Source: Bacillus thermozeamaize
Lineage (GTDB): Bacteria > Bacillota > Bacilli > ZCTH02-B2
NCBI GenBank assembly: GCA_002159075.1
Contig: LZRT01000067.1
Location: forward strand, 23,343-87,342
DNA: 64,000 bases
Direction: 5' to 3'
Below the pieces are notes generated by a model. That model saw nothing but the letters and a program-made list of their open reading frames with translations. It ran no database searches and was not told where the DNA came from. Positions 1 through 8,851 of this stretch are shown piece by piece. Each line of letters opens with the position of its first letter. The stretch's first letter is position 1. A program made the position numbers and the translations under genes.

Positions 1-190
1 AAGTTTTGCAAGTTTCAACAAACGGGAAGACCCTTGAATTCATCATGATTAATTTATGATGGGTATTCGTCCCGGGTGATAACGAAAAGCGAAAAGCACC
101 AGTCGCAGCGACCGCCTGAACGGCAATCTTTGCTGCTTCCAGGCGTCCAGACATGACGCTGGCCCGTATCGCTCGCCCAGCATTTTTCTG
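1..190. other. Left-edge stretch without a recognised gene
   Basis: No gene is recognised here. On the minus strand a frame stays open from an ATG near 202 to the window edge (about 67 codons), but it has no good ribosome-binding site and I do not recognise the product. It could be the 5' part of a divergent gene or chance. No clear riboswitch for the tetrapyrrole genes to the right was found. Confidence 0.3.
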
Positions 191-219
191 TTGACAGCTC
201 ATACGCGAGAACCTATAAT
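191..219 (+). promoter_or_regulatory. Sigma-A promoter for the sirB-like/cobA-hemD operon
   Basis: TTGACA at 191-196 and TATAAT at 214-219 are separated by exactly 17 bases, a perfect vegetative consensus. It lies about 50 bases before the first tetrapyrrole gene. Confidence 0.85.
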
Positions 220-270
220 TCACATAAAATATATTGGAATTATTATCATTATCGGAAAGGGGGAAGCCGA

Positions 271-1062
271 ATGATCCATGCAGCCGCGGCCGTTCTGGTC
301 ATCGCTCACGGATCGCCCGACCCAGGCTGGATGGAACGGGTGGAAGCGGCAATCCGTCCTTGCCGCAGCAAGATGCCGATTCGGGTCGCCTACCTGGGCG
401 GGACGGATGGGCGCGGTATCGCTGATGAGGTGGCACGCTTGGAGCGGGAAGGTGTGGAGACGATCGCCGCCGTGCCGCTGTTCGTCACCGCCGGCAGCAC
501 ACACATCAGCGAGATCAGAGGGATGCTTGGCCTCAGACCGGACGGAATCGTGCCCAAAGCGATTCAGCCTGTCTCCACCCGCGTCCGGTTTTTGTGGTGT
601 CCGCCGTTGGAGGACCATCCCCTGGTGGAGCGGATCCTCTCGGAACGGGTGCAACGGCTGTCTGTCGATCCCTGCCGGGAATCGCTCCTGCTCATCGGCC
701 ACGGAAGCGACCTGCCGGGGTACCGGGAACGTTGGGAGCTGCTCTTGCACCGTTTAACGTCTCGCCTGCAAAACCGCTATGGCTTTTCCGCCGCGGGCTA
801 TGCCACACTGCGGCCGGATACGGTCGCTGCCCGCGCCCGACAGCTTGCGGCATGTGGCGAGTTGATCGCGCTTCCCCTGTTCGTCAGCCAGGGGTATTTT
901 ACACGCCGCGCTCTTCCTCAGCGGCTGGCGGGGATACCCTATCGGTACGACGGACGTGCCTATTTGCCTCACCCGTTGATCAGCGAATGGATTGTCCAGT
1001 CTGCTAAGGCGGCGTTTTTGACGGACGAAATGATGGGCATCGGTCAAGGAACGGAAACATAA
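271..1062 (+). CDS. Sirohydrochlorin chelatase, SirB/CbiX family
   Basis: Predicted cytoplasmic chelatase that inserts Fe2+ (siroheme) or Co2+ (cobalamin) into sirohydrochlorin. The 263-residue protein has the two-lobed CbiX layout: a metal-binding histidine in an AHGS motif near residue 13 and a second GHGS motif near residue 144, matching the internal duplication of long CbiX/SirB proteins. The ATG at 271 follows a GGAAAGGGGG ribosome-binding site. It lies 12 bases before the CobA-HemD fusion and shares its promoter, so both act in consecutive steps. The metal cannot be decided from sequence; siroheme is favoured because no cobalamin genes are nearby. Confidence 0.85.
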   Translation: MIHAAAAVLVIAHGSPDPGWMERVEAAIRPCRSKMPIRVAYLGGTDGRGIADEVARLEREGVETIAAVPLFVTAGSTHISEIRGMLGLRPDGIVPKAIQPVSTRVRFLWCPPLEDHPLVERILSERVQRLSVDPCRESLLLIGHGSDLPGYRERWELLLHRLTSRLQNRYGFSAAGYATLRPDTVAARARQLAACGELIALPLFVSQGYFTRRALPQRLAGIPYRYDGRAYLPHPLISEWIVQSAKAAFLTDEMMGIGQGTET

Positions 1063-1074
1063 GGGGGACGATGG

Positions 1075-2583
1075 ATGATGAAGACAGGAAGCGTCATTTT
1101 TGTGGGGGCCGGTCCGGGCGATCCCAAGCTGCTGACGATCAAGGGCAAGGAGGCGCTGGGACGAGCGGACGTGATCGTGTATGACCGGCTGGTCAATCCG
1201 CTCCTGCTGGCTCACGCCAGGGCGGACGCAAGGTTGATCTACGCCGGAAAGGAAGCGTCCCGCCACTCCCTTCCGCAGGATGAAATCAACCAATTGCTCG
1301 TTCGGGAAGCACGGCAAGGCAACGTGGTGGTCAGGCTGAAAGGCGGCGATCCGAGCATCTTCGGAAGGGTCGGCGAGGAGGCGGAATCGTGCCGGAAAGC
1401 GGGCATTCCGTTTGACATCGTGCCAGGCATCACCTCGGGCATCGCGGCGCCGCTGTACGCAGGGATTCCCCTGACACACCGGGAATACAATTCGGCCGTC
1501 GTGTTTCTCACCGGCCATCTGTGCGAGCAAAACGCGGGCATGGAGATAGATTGGGCGGCGATGGCTGCCGTCAAGACCTTGGTGATTTATATGGGAGTGA
1601 AAAATCTTCCATACATCCGGGAACGGTTGCTCACACATGGCATGGCGGCGGACACGCCGGTGGCGCTGGTGCGCTGGGGCACGCTGCGTGAACAGCAGAC
1701 GCTGGTCGGCGAGCTGGCCACCATCGACCGGCAGGCGATGGAGGCGAAGTTTTCCGCTCCGGCGATCATCGTGATTGGCGAGGTGGTCAGGTTGCGTGAT
1801 GCTCTCGATTGGTACGAGAGCAAACCGCTGTTCGGACTGACGGTAGCCGTCGCGGCAAGCGATCCGTTGGAACAGGGGGAGAATCTGGCGGCTGTGTTGG
1901 AGTCGCTCGGAGCCGACGTTCTGCCGGTGCCCGTCGCCGCGCAAACCGCATTGGCGGATGACGATGCGATCAGGCTGACCGATGAGTTGGAGAGATGCCG
2001 TTGGCTGGTGTTTGGCGACGAGCGGCAGGCGGATTTCTTCTTCCGCACGCTCGGTGAGCAACGGTTCGACATCCGCCGCATCCAAGCGCGGATTGCCGCA
2101 CTGGGCGAAGCAACTGCCGAAGCCCTTGAGAGCCGGGGATTGCCAGTGGAGCGACGGTTTGCCGCAAACGAACCGCCCGCCGCTGTTTACCGAAACCTGC
2201 CGCTTGCGCCAGGAGACCGGGTGCTGTGCCTGAGTCGTGGCCCATACGGGAGCGTCACGTACCCGGATGGGGTGATTTGGCGCACGGCTACCGCCGGCCG
2301 GCTGGCTTGGATCGATTCCCACCCTGCGGCCCCGCTTCTGCAGGCCAGAACGTTCGACTGGCTGGCGGCAAATGACCCCTATCATCTGGAAGGCTTGGCT
2401 CAGTTCGCGGGGACGGGATGGCAGGAGCGGCCGCTTCTTTGTTTTGGCGAGGAGACGGCTGCCCGGGCCAGAGCCATGGGCTGGAAGCAGATGGTATGGT
2501 GCGATCGGGCTGCAGGGACCCTGGCGGAAGAAATTCGGCGCTGCCTACAGCCGGGTGATATCCAAATGTACGAAATCAGCTAA
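1075..2583 (+). CDS. cobA-hemD: Uroporphyrinogen-III C-methyltransferase / uroporphyrinogen-III synthase fusion
   Basis: Bifunctional tetrapyrrole enzyme of 502 residues. Residues about 1-250 are a SAM-dependent uroporphyrinogen-III C-methyltransferase: GAGPGDP near residue 11, the KGGDPSIFGRVGEE motif, VPGITSG and the IPLTHR region. Residues about 255-500 resemble uroporphyrinogen-III synthase (HemD), which is much less conserved. Together they would make precorrin-2 from hydroxymethylbilane. The start is an ATGATG 12 bases after the upstream stop, behind AGGGGG. No precorrin-2 dehydrogenase (SirC/YlnF type) lies in the window, so that step must be encoded elsewhere. A terminator follows at 2622. 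Confidence 0.9.
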   Translation: MMKTGSVIFVGAGPGDPKLLTIKGKEALGRADVIVYDRLVNPLLLAHARADARLIYAGKEASRHSLPQDEINQLLVREARQGNVVVRLKGGDPSIFGRVGEEAESCRKAGIPFDIVPGITSGIAAPLYAGIPLTHREYNSAVVFLTGHLCEQNAGMEIDWAAMAAVKTLVIYMGVKNLPYIRERLLTHGMAADTPVALVRWGTLREQQTLVGELATIDRQAMEAKFSAPAIIVIGEVVRLRDALDWYESKPLFGLTVAVAASDPLEQGENLAAVLESLGADVLPVPVAAQTALADDDAIRLTDELERCRWLVFGDERQADFFFRTLGEQRFDIRRIQARIAALGEATAEALESRGLPVERRFAANEPPAAVYRNLPLAPGDRVLCLSRGPYGSVTYPDGVIWRTATAGRLAWIDSHPAAPLLQARTFDWLAANDPYHLEGLAQFAGTGWQERPLLCFGEETAARARAMGWKQMVWCDRAAGTLAEEIRRCLQPGDIQMYEIS

Positions 2584-2621
2584 AGAAAAAAATCGATGTT
2601 GAACGAACGGGAGCATGTCCA

Positions 2622-2653
2622 GCCGCCGAGCGAATCAAGCGAGGCGGTTTTTA
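2622..2653 (+). terminator. Rho-independent terminator after cobA-hemD
   Basis: GCCGCC...GGCGG stem (2622-2627 with 2643-2647) followed by a run of T, 40 bases after the cobA-hemD stop. Confidence 0.65.
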
Positions 2654-2777
2654 TGATGTATGGGGGATTTTTCTTATTTTTGTTTCATTCATGTCCGTAT
2701 GCGATCTATGGTAATATAATAGTCATGTCTTATTAGAAAAGTTTTCTAGCTTCATTCAGGGAGAGGATTGAAAGGAA

Positions 2778-5183
2778 TTGAAAACGCTAAAGTCGATTTT
2801 CGCTTTGTTTCTCGTGCTGACGCTTCTTTCCACGCTCTTCCACATCCCCTTGGAGGCCGCTGCATCCAATCATGCGCCCGCTGATGGATCAGCGCCGACT
2901 CATCCCTCTTATTTCAAAGTCGTTCGTGACACGGAGATCACGGATGCAGAACAAGAACGCGCGTTGGGCCTGCTCAAACAAGATGCGTACTTGCGTTTTA
3001 AGAAAATGGATCAAGAACGCATCTACTTTCAGTGGGGCCAGACGCTGGCTTATGTTCCAAAGGAAGATGTGGAAGTCATTGATTGGGATGAACAAAACGA
3101 CACGGCATGGGTTGAGGACGACGTTGACGCCAAAGGCTTGGTTTTTGTCCAAGATGATGTGGAAATCAGCGAGCCGGAATCAGGGGATCTTGTTGCCGTA
3201 TTCTATGGAGGCACGTCGTATCCTTATGTGGACAAAGATGAGCGGTCTTACCGCATCGTTTTGGGAAACCGCTTGCTCAACATAGAAAAGACGGATCTGC
3301 TCAAGGAACATGACCTTTCCGGAGAGCCGGAGGAGACAACTGAAGAGAAACAAGGGCCAAAGCCGAAAGAAAGCACGAAAGAGAAAATATCACCCTCGTT
3401 TGCGCAACAAGACCGTTTCTTTGAAGTGGTTGAGGACAGGGTGGCTGTATATGACAACAGCAGCGGATCCTTGGTCAAGATGGGAGAATTGCTTCAGGGA
3501 GAGGTATACCCGCGCATTCGCCAATATGGCAACTGGCACGAAATCCAATTCGGCGACCGGAAAGGCTACGTGTGGCAGGGAGCGACAAGACCGGCCGACG
3601 GCAGCGTGCTGAAAGATCTGAACAATGGGCGTTTTACTCCTTCGGAACGGCATTTCGTCACGCTGCAAGATGCGATCGTATACGATAACAAAGCGTCGGA
3701 CACCCTCACCCCGTTTGCCGTCATTCAGGCTGGCGTAAGATATCCGATTCTTAGCGATTACGGCGGCTGGTGGCGGGTGGATGTGGCCGGAAGAATCGGC
3801 TATGTCCTTAAAAGTCTGGTCAAGCTTGATTTCAACCCAACAGACCGTTTCTTTACAGTGATCGCAGAAAATGCGCCTGTCTATGAAAACCGTTCAGGCG
3901 CGCTTGTAAAAGTGGGAGAACTGTATCAGGGGCAAGTCTACCCGCGTATCCGGGATTATGGAAATTGGCACGAAATCAAGTTCGGAAAAGGAAAAGCTTA
4001 TGTCCACAAAGGAGCAACGCAGCCCGTATTCAGCCATAACCTGAAAAACATCAATACCGGCCAAAGTCCTTCGTCGGTGGAGTTCAGCGTTATCCAAAAG
4101 GCGGCCGTATACGACAACACATCAGGTCAGTTGGTGCCGTTCGCTACGCTTGAACAAGGACAAACGTACCCGATTATCAGCAGCTACGGTGCCTGGTGGC
4201 GGATTGATGTATCCGGACGAATCGGCTATATCCATAAGAATGCTACGGAAGTTCTCCCCAGGCTTGTCGTCAATCCACGTCAAACCTATACCTATGAACA
4301 GATGATCATTGACATCGGGTTTCTGGAAGCGATGTATCCCGCGCTCATTGAAACCCGGATCATCGGAAAATCAGTGGACGGCCGGAACCTTTATGCTGTG
4401 AAACTGGGAACAGGACCAACGGAAATCCTGATCAATGCGGCGCATCATGCGCGTGAGCACATGACGACGAATCTCGTGATGAAAATGCTCGATGAATATG
4501 CTTACGCTTATCACGCCGGAAAAAGCATCGGCGGTTACAATGTGCAGACAGTGCTGGATCGCACAAGCATCTGGTTTGTTCCGATGGTGAATCCTGACGG
4601 GGTCACGTTGGTACAAAAAGGGCATCGCAGCGCCAAAAATCCCAGCCTGATCCTCGCCTTAAACAAAAACAGCACAAACTTTTCAGGTTGGAAAGCCAAC
4701 ATCCGGGGCGTCGACCTGAACCGCCAATATCCTGCCCTCTGGAATACCATTACAGCCGACCCGGGCAGAGCGGCTCCGGAAAATTACAAGGGGCCCAAAC
4801 CGCTCAGCGAACCGGAATCACGCGCATTGTACAACTTTACTTTGAGCCGGAACATTCAAGCAGCCATCGCTTACCATTCTTCAGGAGAATTGATTTATAC
4901 GCGTTTAGACATCGAGCCGCTCACCCGCCCATTGGCAAACAGTGTGGCTGCCAAAACGGGCTATAAGATTGTAAATTTGAGACAAAGTTTAAGTGGCGGC
5001 GGATTCACAGACTGGTTCATCCTGGAACAAAGAAAACCGGCTCTGACCCTGGAAATTTCCCCTTTTGTGGGACCCCGCCCCGTTCCTCTCAGCTACTGGG
5101 ACCGGATTTGGGCGCAAAATGACGCCGTCGGCCTGCTTGTGGCCGATAAGATCTATCAAAAGCTCAATGAAGCAAAAAAATAA
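2778..5183 (+). CDS. Secreted M14 zinc carboxypeptidase with four SH3-like repeats
   Basis: Exported metallopeptidase of 801 residues, TTG start behind AAAGGA. Residues 1-28 form a signal peptide without a lipobox cysteine. Four SH3-like cell-wall-binding modules follow at about 213-275, 292-352, 356-418 and 435-495. Modules 1 and 3 share a GNWHEI motif; modules 2 and 4 share GxWWR(V/I)DV and GRIGY, so an A-B pair has been duplicated. The catalytic domain (about 503-795) has the M14 zinc motif HARE (H557, E560), third ligand H700 in AYHSSGE and catalytic E759 in LTLEISPF. This matches gamma-D-glutamyl-meso-diaminopimelate peptidases of the YqgT/ENP1 type, which cut peptidoglycan stem peptides. 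A weak promoter with TATAAT at 2715-2720 precedes it. Confidence 0.88.
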   Translation: MKTLKSIFALFLVLTLLSTLFHIPLEAAASNHAPADGSAPTHPSYFKVVRDTEITDAEQERALGLLKQDAYLRFKKMDQERIYFQWGQTLAYVPKEDVEVIDWDEQNDTAWVEDDVDAKGLVFVQDDVEISEPESGDLVAVFYGGTSYPYVDKDERSYRIVLGNRLLNIEKTDLLKEHDLSGEPEETTEEKQGPKPKESTKEKISPSFAQQDRFFEVVEDRVAVYDNSSGSLVKMGELLQGEVYPRIRQYGNWHEIQFGDRKGYVWQGATRPADGSVLKDLNNGRFTPSERHFVTLQDAIVYDNKASDTLTPFAVIQAGVRYPILSDYGGWWRVDVAGRIGYVLKSLVKLDFNPTDRFFTVIAENAPVYENRSGALVKVGELYQGQVYPRIRDYGNWHEIKFGKGKAYVHKGATQPVFSHNLKNINTGQSPSSVEFSVIQKAAVYDNTSGQLVPFATLEQGQTYPIISSYGAWWRIDVSGRIGYIHKNATEVLPRLVVNPRQTYTYEQMIIDIGFLEAMYPALIETRIIGKSVDGRNLYAVKLGTGPTEILINAAHHAREHMTTNLVMKMLDEYAYAYHAGKSIGGYNVQTVLDRTSIWFVPMVNPDGVTLVQKGHRSAKNPSLILALNKNSTNFSGWKANIRGVDLNRQYPALWNTITADPGRAAPENYKGPKPLSEPESRALYNFTLSRNIQAAIAYHSSGELIYTRLDIEPLTRPLANSVAAKTGYKIVNLRQSLSGGGFTDWFILEQRKPALTLEISPFVGPRPVPLSYWDRIWAQNDAVGLLVADKIYQKLNEAKK

Positions 5184-5188
5184 TGGGC

Positions 5189-5224
5189 AAAAAATGCGAG
5201 TCCTTCATGGCTCGCATTTTTCTT
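5189..5224. terminator. Bidirectional terminator after the M14 peptidase
   Basis: Perfect stem AAAAATGCGAG (5190-5200) with CTCGCATTTTT (5211-5221). A and T runs flank both sides, so it can work in both directions. Confidence 0.85.
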
Positions 5225-5265
5225 GAACGGAAATCGCTTACCCGATTGATTGTATTAACAAATTG

Positions 5266-5726
5266 TTAATTGTTCTTATGAGACATCAAAAAGTCTAGTA
5301 ATATCCTGTCAACTTTTTCAGCTTCCTTTCCAAGCCAGATTAAATGTCCCCAAGAATGAAGTAAAACAAGCTCCGAATGCGGGATGTGTTTATGTGCATG
5401 GAAAGCATGTCTTCTCTCATTTTGGTCACTACATTGTCATAAGCGAGCTTACTGAAGGAAGGAAGCATCAGCCTAAAAACATAATGAGGAAATCGATTGT
5501 ACAAGAAGGCAACGATGTTCCAAACATATTTTTCAGCCGGGGGACGGAATAGAATCTGTGCAACCTTATATTCCCTGTCCTTGGAAGTTAGCCACTCTTT
5601 CGTTACTGCACATTGTAATGTAAGGGTTTTAATCCTTTCCGGGTGACGAGAGGCCAAGTAAATTCCGCTTGGCCCTCCTGCTGAAACAGCCAGAAGACGG
5701 ACTTTTTCGATTTTTAGATGGTCTAA
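5266..5726 (-). pseudogene. Decayed alpha/beta-hydrolase
   Basis: On the minus strand one frame encodes the nucleophile elbow VSAGGPSG followed by ASRHPERIKTLTL, typical of alpha/beta-hydrolases. Upstream of this (beyond 5726) the frame is closed by a stop and no start exists. The frame ends at 5340, but another frame continues with PHSELVLLHSWGHLIWLG, the hydrolase C-terminal region with the catalytic histidine, to a stop at 5266. The sheet region carrying the catalytic acid (usually HGxxD) is missing. So the gene has lost its N-terminus and suffered an internal deletion and frameshift. Function is lost; the original substrate is unknown. Confidence 0.75.
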
Positions 5727-5879
5727 TCACTTCAAACCGAGAGTATTTCAACTTTTCTTTTCATATTGGCAACCCTTTATCTACGGACATTTATTCATTC
5801 CAATAATAAATAATATCATTCGGATGCCAACCAAATCCGCCACTTCTTTCACTCGCATCGCCATCATTTCAGCGGTTCG
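5727..5879. other. Intergenic stretch between two hydrolase remnants
   Basis: On the minus strand a short frame reads MRVKEVADLVGI, which resembles the N-terminus of MerR-family regulators, then loses the similarity. It may be a third gene remnant, but the match is too short to be sure. Confidence 0.25.
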
Positions 5880-6485
5880 TTAGGCCTTAACCCAAACTGT
5901 GATACCATTCGTTGAACCGGACAAGATTTCAAGAACCTTCGGACTAAATTCGTGTTTCGTTTCCATCGCATGAGGCGGCATGCATCTGCCAACTTCCATA
6001 AACCAGTGATTCGTTCCAGGGATGATTTCAATACGATACTTGTCGTTTCCGCCTTGTTTTAATAATTGCTCCGTAAGAGGGGCATCCACTGAGGTATTCA
6101 CGAATGGATCCGCTTCGCCAAAAATGGTGAGCACAGGGGCTTGAATCTTTGGAATGACCGTTGCCGGATCATGATCAATAATCCTGCTCAGATAACCCAG
6201 CTTGACTGTGGATGTCAGATTGAAATAGATGTCGTACAGCTTTTTCCGGGTTTGCCATTTCTTTTCAACCTCTTCCGCGCTGAGCCCTTGGTGATCGCGA
6301 CAATGGCCGGAGTCGGTTCGTCGGTATCCGGTTTAACCAAGCTGCCCGAAATGGTCACCCCGTTGGATTGAAACCGGACTTCTTCCCCGATTTTGATCTC
6401 TTCACTCAAGTACACATGCAGCCCTCTATCCTAAGATGCCAATCGTCAAGCCAACCTTTTTCATTGATAGCCGTCCTTTTTTCAT
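5880..6485 (-). pseudogene. Decayed secreted alpha/beta-hydrolase (dienelactone-hydrolase-like)
   Basis: Three fragments in different frames form one broken gene. An ATG at 6485 or 6464 opens a hydrophobic N-terminus (MKKVGLTIGILG) that hits a stop. A second frame from about 6440 gives VRFQSNGVTISGSLVKPD, the entry strand of alpha/beta-hydrolases. After the AIVAIT strand the sequence jumps directly into a C-terminal part in a further frame, with VLTIFGEADPFV (acid region) and PGTNHWF (catalytic histidine), ending at 5880. The middle third with the nucleophile serine is deleted. At least two frameshifts are needed. Confidence 0.75.
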
Positions 6486-6681
6486 GTTTTCATTCTTCTC
6501 CTTTTTAATTTTTGGAATGTCTGGAACCATTTTCAAGCAACGATATCCAGATAAAGTAAATAAGCGGCACCCTTCGATGAATATCGACCGCAGAACAGTT
6601 TTTATCCTGGACAAAAGTCCGGATCGATGCCGTCTACTCCGGGCAGCAACCACAGATTTCTTTAGGCAAATGAAAATTTTG

Positions 6682-6690
6682 TGCTACACT
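6682..6690 (+). promoter_or_regulatory. Extended -10 promoter before the 6720 gene
   Basis: TGCTACACT provides TG-n-TACACT, an extended -10 element, 30 bases before the start codon; no good -35 is seen. The 195 bases before it hold nothing else recognisable apart from a small imperfect hairpin near 6605-6625. Confidence 0.45.
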
Positions 6691-6719
6691 GTTGCTATGA
6701 CCTGGATAGGGGTGTTGAT

Positions 6720-7538
6720 ATGCAAGCGAAAAATACGTACGGCATTGTGACGAGCAATCCCGAGCTGGTCCAGCAAGCCAATGATCTTTCTGTCATCATG
6801 TATGAAATTAAAGATGTATTAGGCGTTCACCGCACGCCCATACCAGGCACCGTGAGCATGGTCAGCTGTTTTTCGGATAACCAATGGATTAAGGAGCATC
6901 CTGATTTTGTCGCGGTGTCCAAAGACGGGATGAAAGCCACGCGAAAGGAAAAATACTTCGACTGGGATTGTCTCTGTCCATCCAGGGACGAGTGGAAAGA
7001 AAAGTTGTTGCGCATCGTCAAAGAAGCGGATCGGCAGGGAGAAGTGAGGCTGGACGTTGTGGGGTTTCCGCGCGAGGGGTTCTGTTGGTGCACCATTTGC
7101 CAAGAGAAATGGAAGCAATCCCGGCTGGAAGATTGGGAGGCATGGCGGGCATCTGTGATCACCGATTTTGTGCGATCCTGCCGGGAAGCGACAAAGAACA
7201 GGCTCTATATGACGCTCTATCCCGATCCTTTAAAAGTTCACCATTACCACAGGTTCGGCGTGGACATTGATGCGGTGAGCAAGTATGTCGACTGCTTCGT
7301 CATACCGGTCTACGATCTTCATTACAGTGTCACCTATTGGCTGGAAACCTTGGCATGGGGCTTTCGAGACATGTTGAAAAAACCGTTCCTCATCGAATTG
7401 TACGCTTGTGACCTGGACCCGCATAAGCTGGCAAAGGCCACCCAGGTGGCCCGGCACTACGCCGACGGCGTGTTGTTTGCCTATCCGCGAAACGCCGAAT
7501 ATGTACAAAATGTCTTAAGCATCCTGAAGAAAAGCTGA
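6720..7538 (+). CDS. Uncharacterised protein, possibly a glycoside-hydrolase-like barrel
   Basis: A 272-residue soluble protein with no signal peptide. The ATG at 6720 is chosen because AGGGGTG lies directly upstream; an earlier in-frame ATG at 6681 has no ribosome-binding site. Visible features are a GFPREGFCWCTIC segment (CxCxxC) near residue 113, alternating strand-like hydrophobic runs (RLDVVGF, RLYMTLYPD, VDCFVIPVYD, FLIELYACD, DGVLFAYPR) and many aromatic residues. This pattern recalls the (beta/alpha)8 cores of hypothetical glycosyl-hydrolase-like families, where the cysteine motif sits after a catalytic strand. This is fold-level inference only. The gene is monocistronic. Confidence 0.6.
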   Translation: MQAKNTYGIVTSNPELVQQANDLSVIMYEIKDVLGVHRTPIPGTVSMVSCFSDNQWIKEHPDFVAVSKDGMKATRKEKYFDWDCLCPSRDEWKEKLLRIVKEADRQGEVRLDVVGFPREGFCWCTICQEKWKQSRLEDWEAWRASVITDFVRSCREATKNRLYMTLYPDPLKVHHYHRFGVDIDAVSKYVDCFVIPVYDLHYSVTYWLETLAWGFRDMLKKPFLIELYACDLDPHKLAKATQVARHYADGVLFAYPRNAEYVQNVLSILKKS

Positions 7539-7607
7539 GCCGCCTGGCCGTCAACCGGCGCAAGCAGCCCATCAGGTGCAGCATGAAAGCTGCAGACGGC
7601 ATCCTCC

Positions 7608-7937
7608 TCAAGCAATCGGTGTGCCGTTGGGGACAGGTTCATCAGGTTTTAGCAACACAACATCTCCTTCTTCCGGCACGCCGCCAAGGACAAGCACTTC
7701 AGAGCAAAAGCCCGCGATGCGCCTTGGTGGGAAGTTGACAACCGCAACCACCTGACGGCCCACAAGCGTCTCCGGCTGATACCTGCGCGTAATTTGAGCG
7801 GAAGATGTCTTCACACCCAATTCACCAAAATCGATTTCCAGTTTGATCGCCGGCTTCCTCGCTTCAGGAAACCGCTCTGCTTTGACGATTGTTCCAACGC
7901 GAATATCCAACTTTAAAAAGTCATCGACAGTTGCCAT
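7608..7937 (-). CDS. csaA: CsaA-type tRNA-binding-domain protein
   Basis: A 109-residue OB-fold protein, the same size as Bacillus subtilis CsaA, a chaperone-like protein linked to protein export and able to bind tRNA. It opens with the family's [12 protein letters not shown], has KTSSAQIT in the middle and ends with [15 protein letters not shown]. The ATG at 7937 sits behind GGGGAGG; an upstream in-frame ATG lies ahead of that site and is rejected. An extended -10 (TGATAAAAT) lies just upstream. Confidence 0.88.
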   Translation of the reverse strand: MATVDDFLKLDIRVGTIVKAERFPEARKPAIKLEIDFGELGVKTSSAQITRRYQPETLVGRQVVAVVNFPPRRIAGFCSEVLVLGGVPEEGDVVLLKPDEPVPNGTPIA

Positions 7938-8278
7938 GGCGATCCTCCCCAAACCGGACGTATTTTATCATTCATTTCCAAGAAGCCCCTCTTCAAAGCG
8001 GTAACGCAGGTGGCGGGAGTGTTCCATTTACTCACCGTTTATTTTTTTCAGGATGCGAGGATGGGTCAAAGTGAAGCAATGCAATTCCTCATGGATTTTT
8101 CCACATCAGTATATCACTGATTGGTAACCCTGCACCAAAACCATTTTTACTCCGTCTAAAACCAAACGAAAAGCCGAGCCGCATCAGGAGCAATACCTGA
8201 GATCAACTCGACTTCGAAACGAACGATTCCCGATTGGCACCCACTTTCTACAGCCCGAACCCGCCTTGCTCAACGCTG
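7938..8278. other. Intergenic region with a possible minus-strand terminator
   Basis: No gene is seen. Around 8165-8215 an imperfect hairpin (AAGTCGAG with CTCGGCTT on the minus strand, plus an inner CAGG/CCTG stem) is followed by a short T run and may terminate the lipoprotein gene to the right. Confidence 0.4.
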
Positions 8279-8839
8279 TCAATGGAGCTTGACAATCGCC
8301 TGACCAAACCCAAAAACATTTGGTTCAAACAGCAACTCTAGCCCTTTCGCATCTTTCGGCACTTCGAATGTGAGTTCGCCACGCATCTTCCTGCCTGGTT
8401 GCAATTCACCATCCAAACTTCCTTTTGTCTCGGGTCCAATGGTCACGTTATACTTATATCCGTCTGCATCGCTCAGCGAAAACATCATTAATGAGCTAAT
8501 CACGTCTGATTCATTTCCGACATTCTCAAGCGTCACATCGACCATCTTGTAGACATGACCCTGTTGCGGTTTGATGAATTGATCTCCCTCGCTGTCGCGC
8601 ACACTGTTCACCACAAAAATGAGGTCACCCATTTTAATTTGTTCTCCCACCGCAAAGGTCTGTGGCGCCGGAGGTTTCTGATTTTCCGCATCTTGCGCCG
8701 TCGGGTTTGCATCCTCTTTTTCTTGAGATGACGTGTTTGAATCAACTTTCTCAGGCGTCACCGTTTCCCCGCAGCCGACAAGAAACACAGCAAGAAGACC
8801 AATCAACAAGCCGGCCAGACATTTTTTGACATGCATCAT
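8279..8839 (-). CDS. Lipoprotein with DUF4352-like domain
   Basis: A 186-residue membrane-anchored lipoprotein. A signal peptide ends in the lipobox LVGC near residue 23, followed by a low-complexity linker to about residue 60. The rest (IKMGDLIFVVNSVRD ... VDVTLENVGNESD ... GELQPGRKMRGELTFEVP) fits the DUF4352 immunoglobulin-like extracellular fold. The ATG at 8839 is chosen because AGGGAGG lies seven bases upstream. It lies 12 bases downstream of the membrane-protein gene ending at 8852 and is probably co-transcribed with it. Function unknown. Confidence 0.8.
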   Translation of the reverse strand: MMHVKKCLAGLLIGLLAVFLVGCGETVTPEKVDSNTSSQEKEDANPTAQDAENQKPPAPQTFAVGEQIKMGDLIFVVNSVRDSEGDQFIKPQQGHVYKMVDVTLENVGNESDVISSLMMFSLSDADGYKYNVTIGPETKGSLDGELQPGRKMRGELTFEVPKDAKGLELLFEPNVFGFGQAIVKLH

Positions 8840-8851
8840 CACCAAACCTCC

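Noticed and set aside
1..190. Cobalamin riboswitch upstream of the tetrapyrrole genes
   Set aside because: The conserved B12-box elements could not be found and the sigma-A promoter lies downstream of this stretch.
754..2385. 543-codon minus-strand frame
   Set aside because: Antisense shadow of cobA-hemD; composition is arginine/histidine rich and matches no family.
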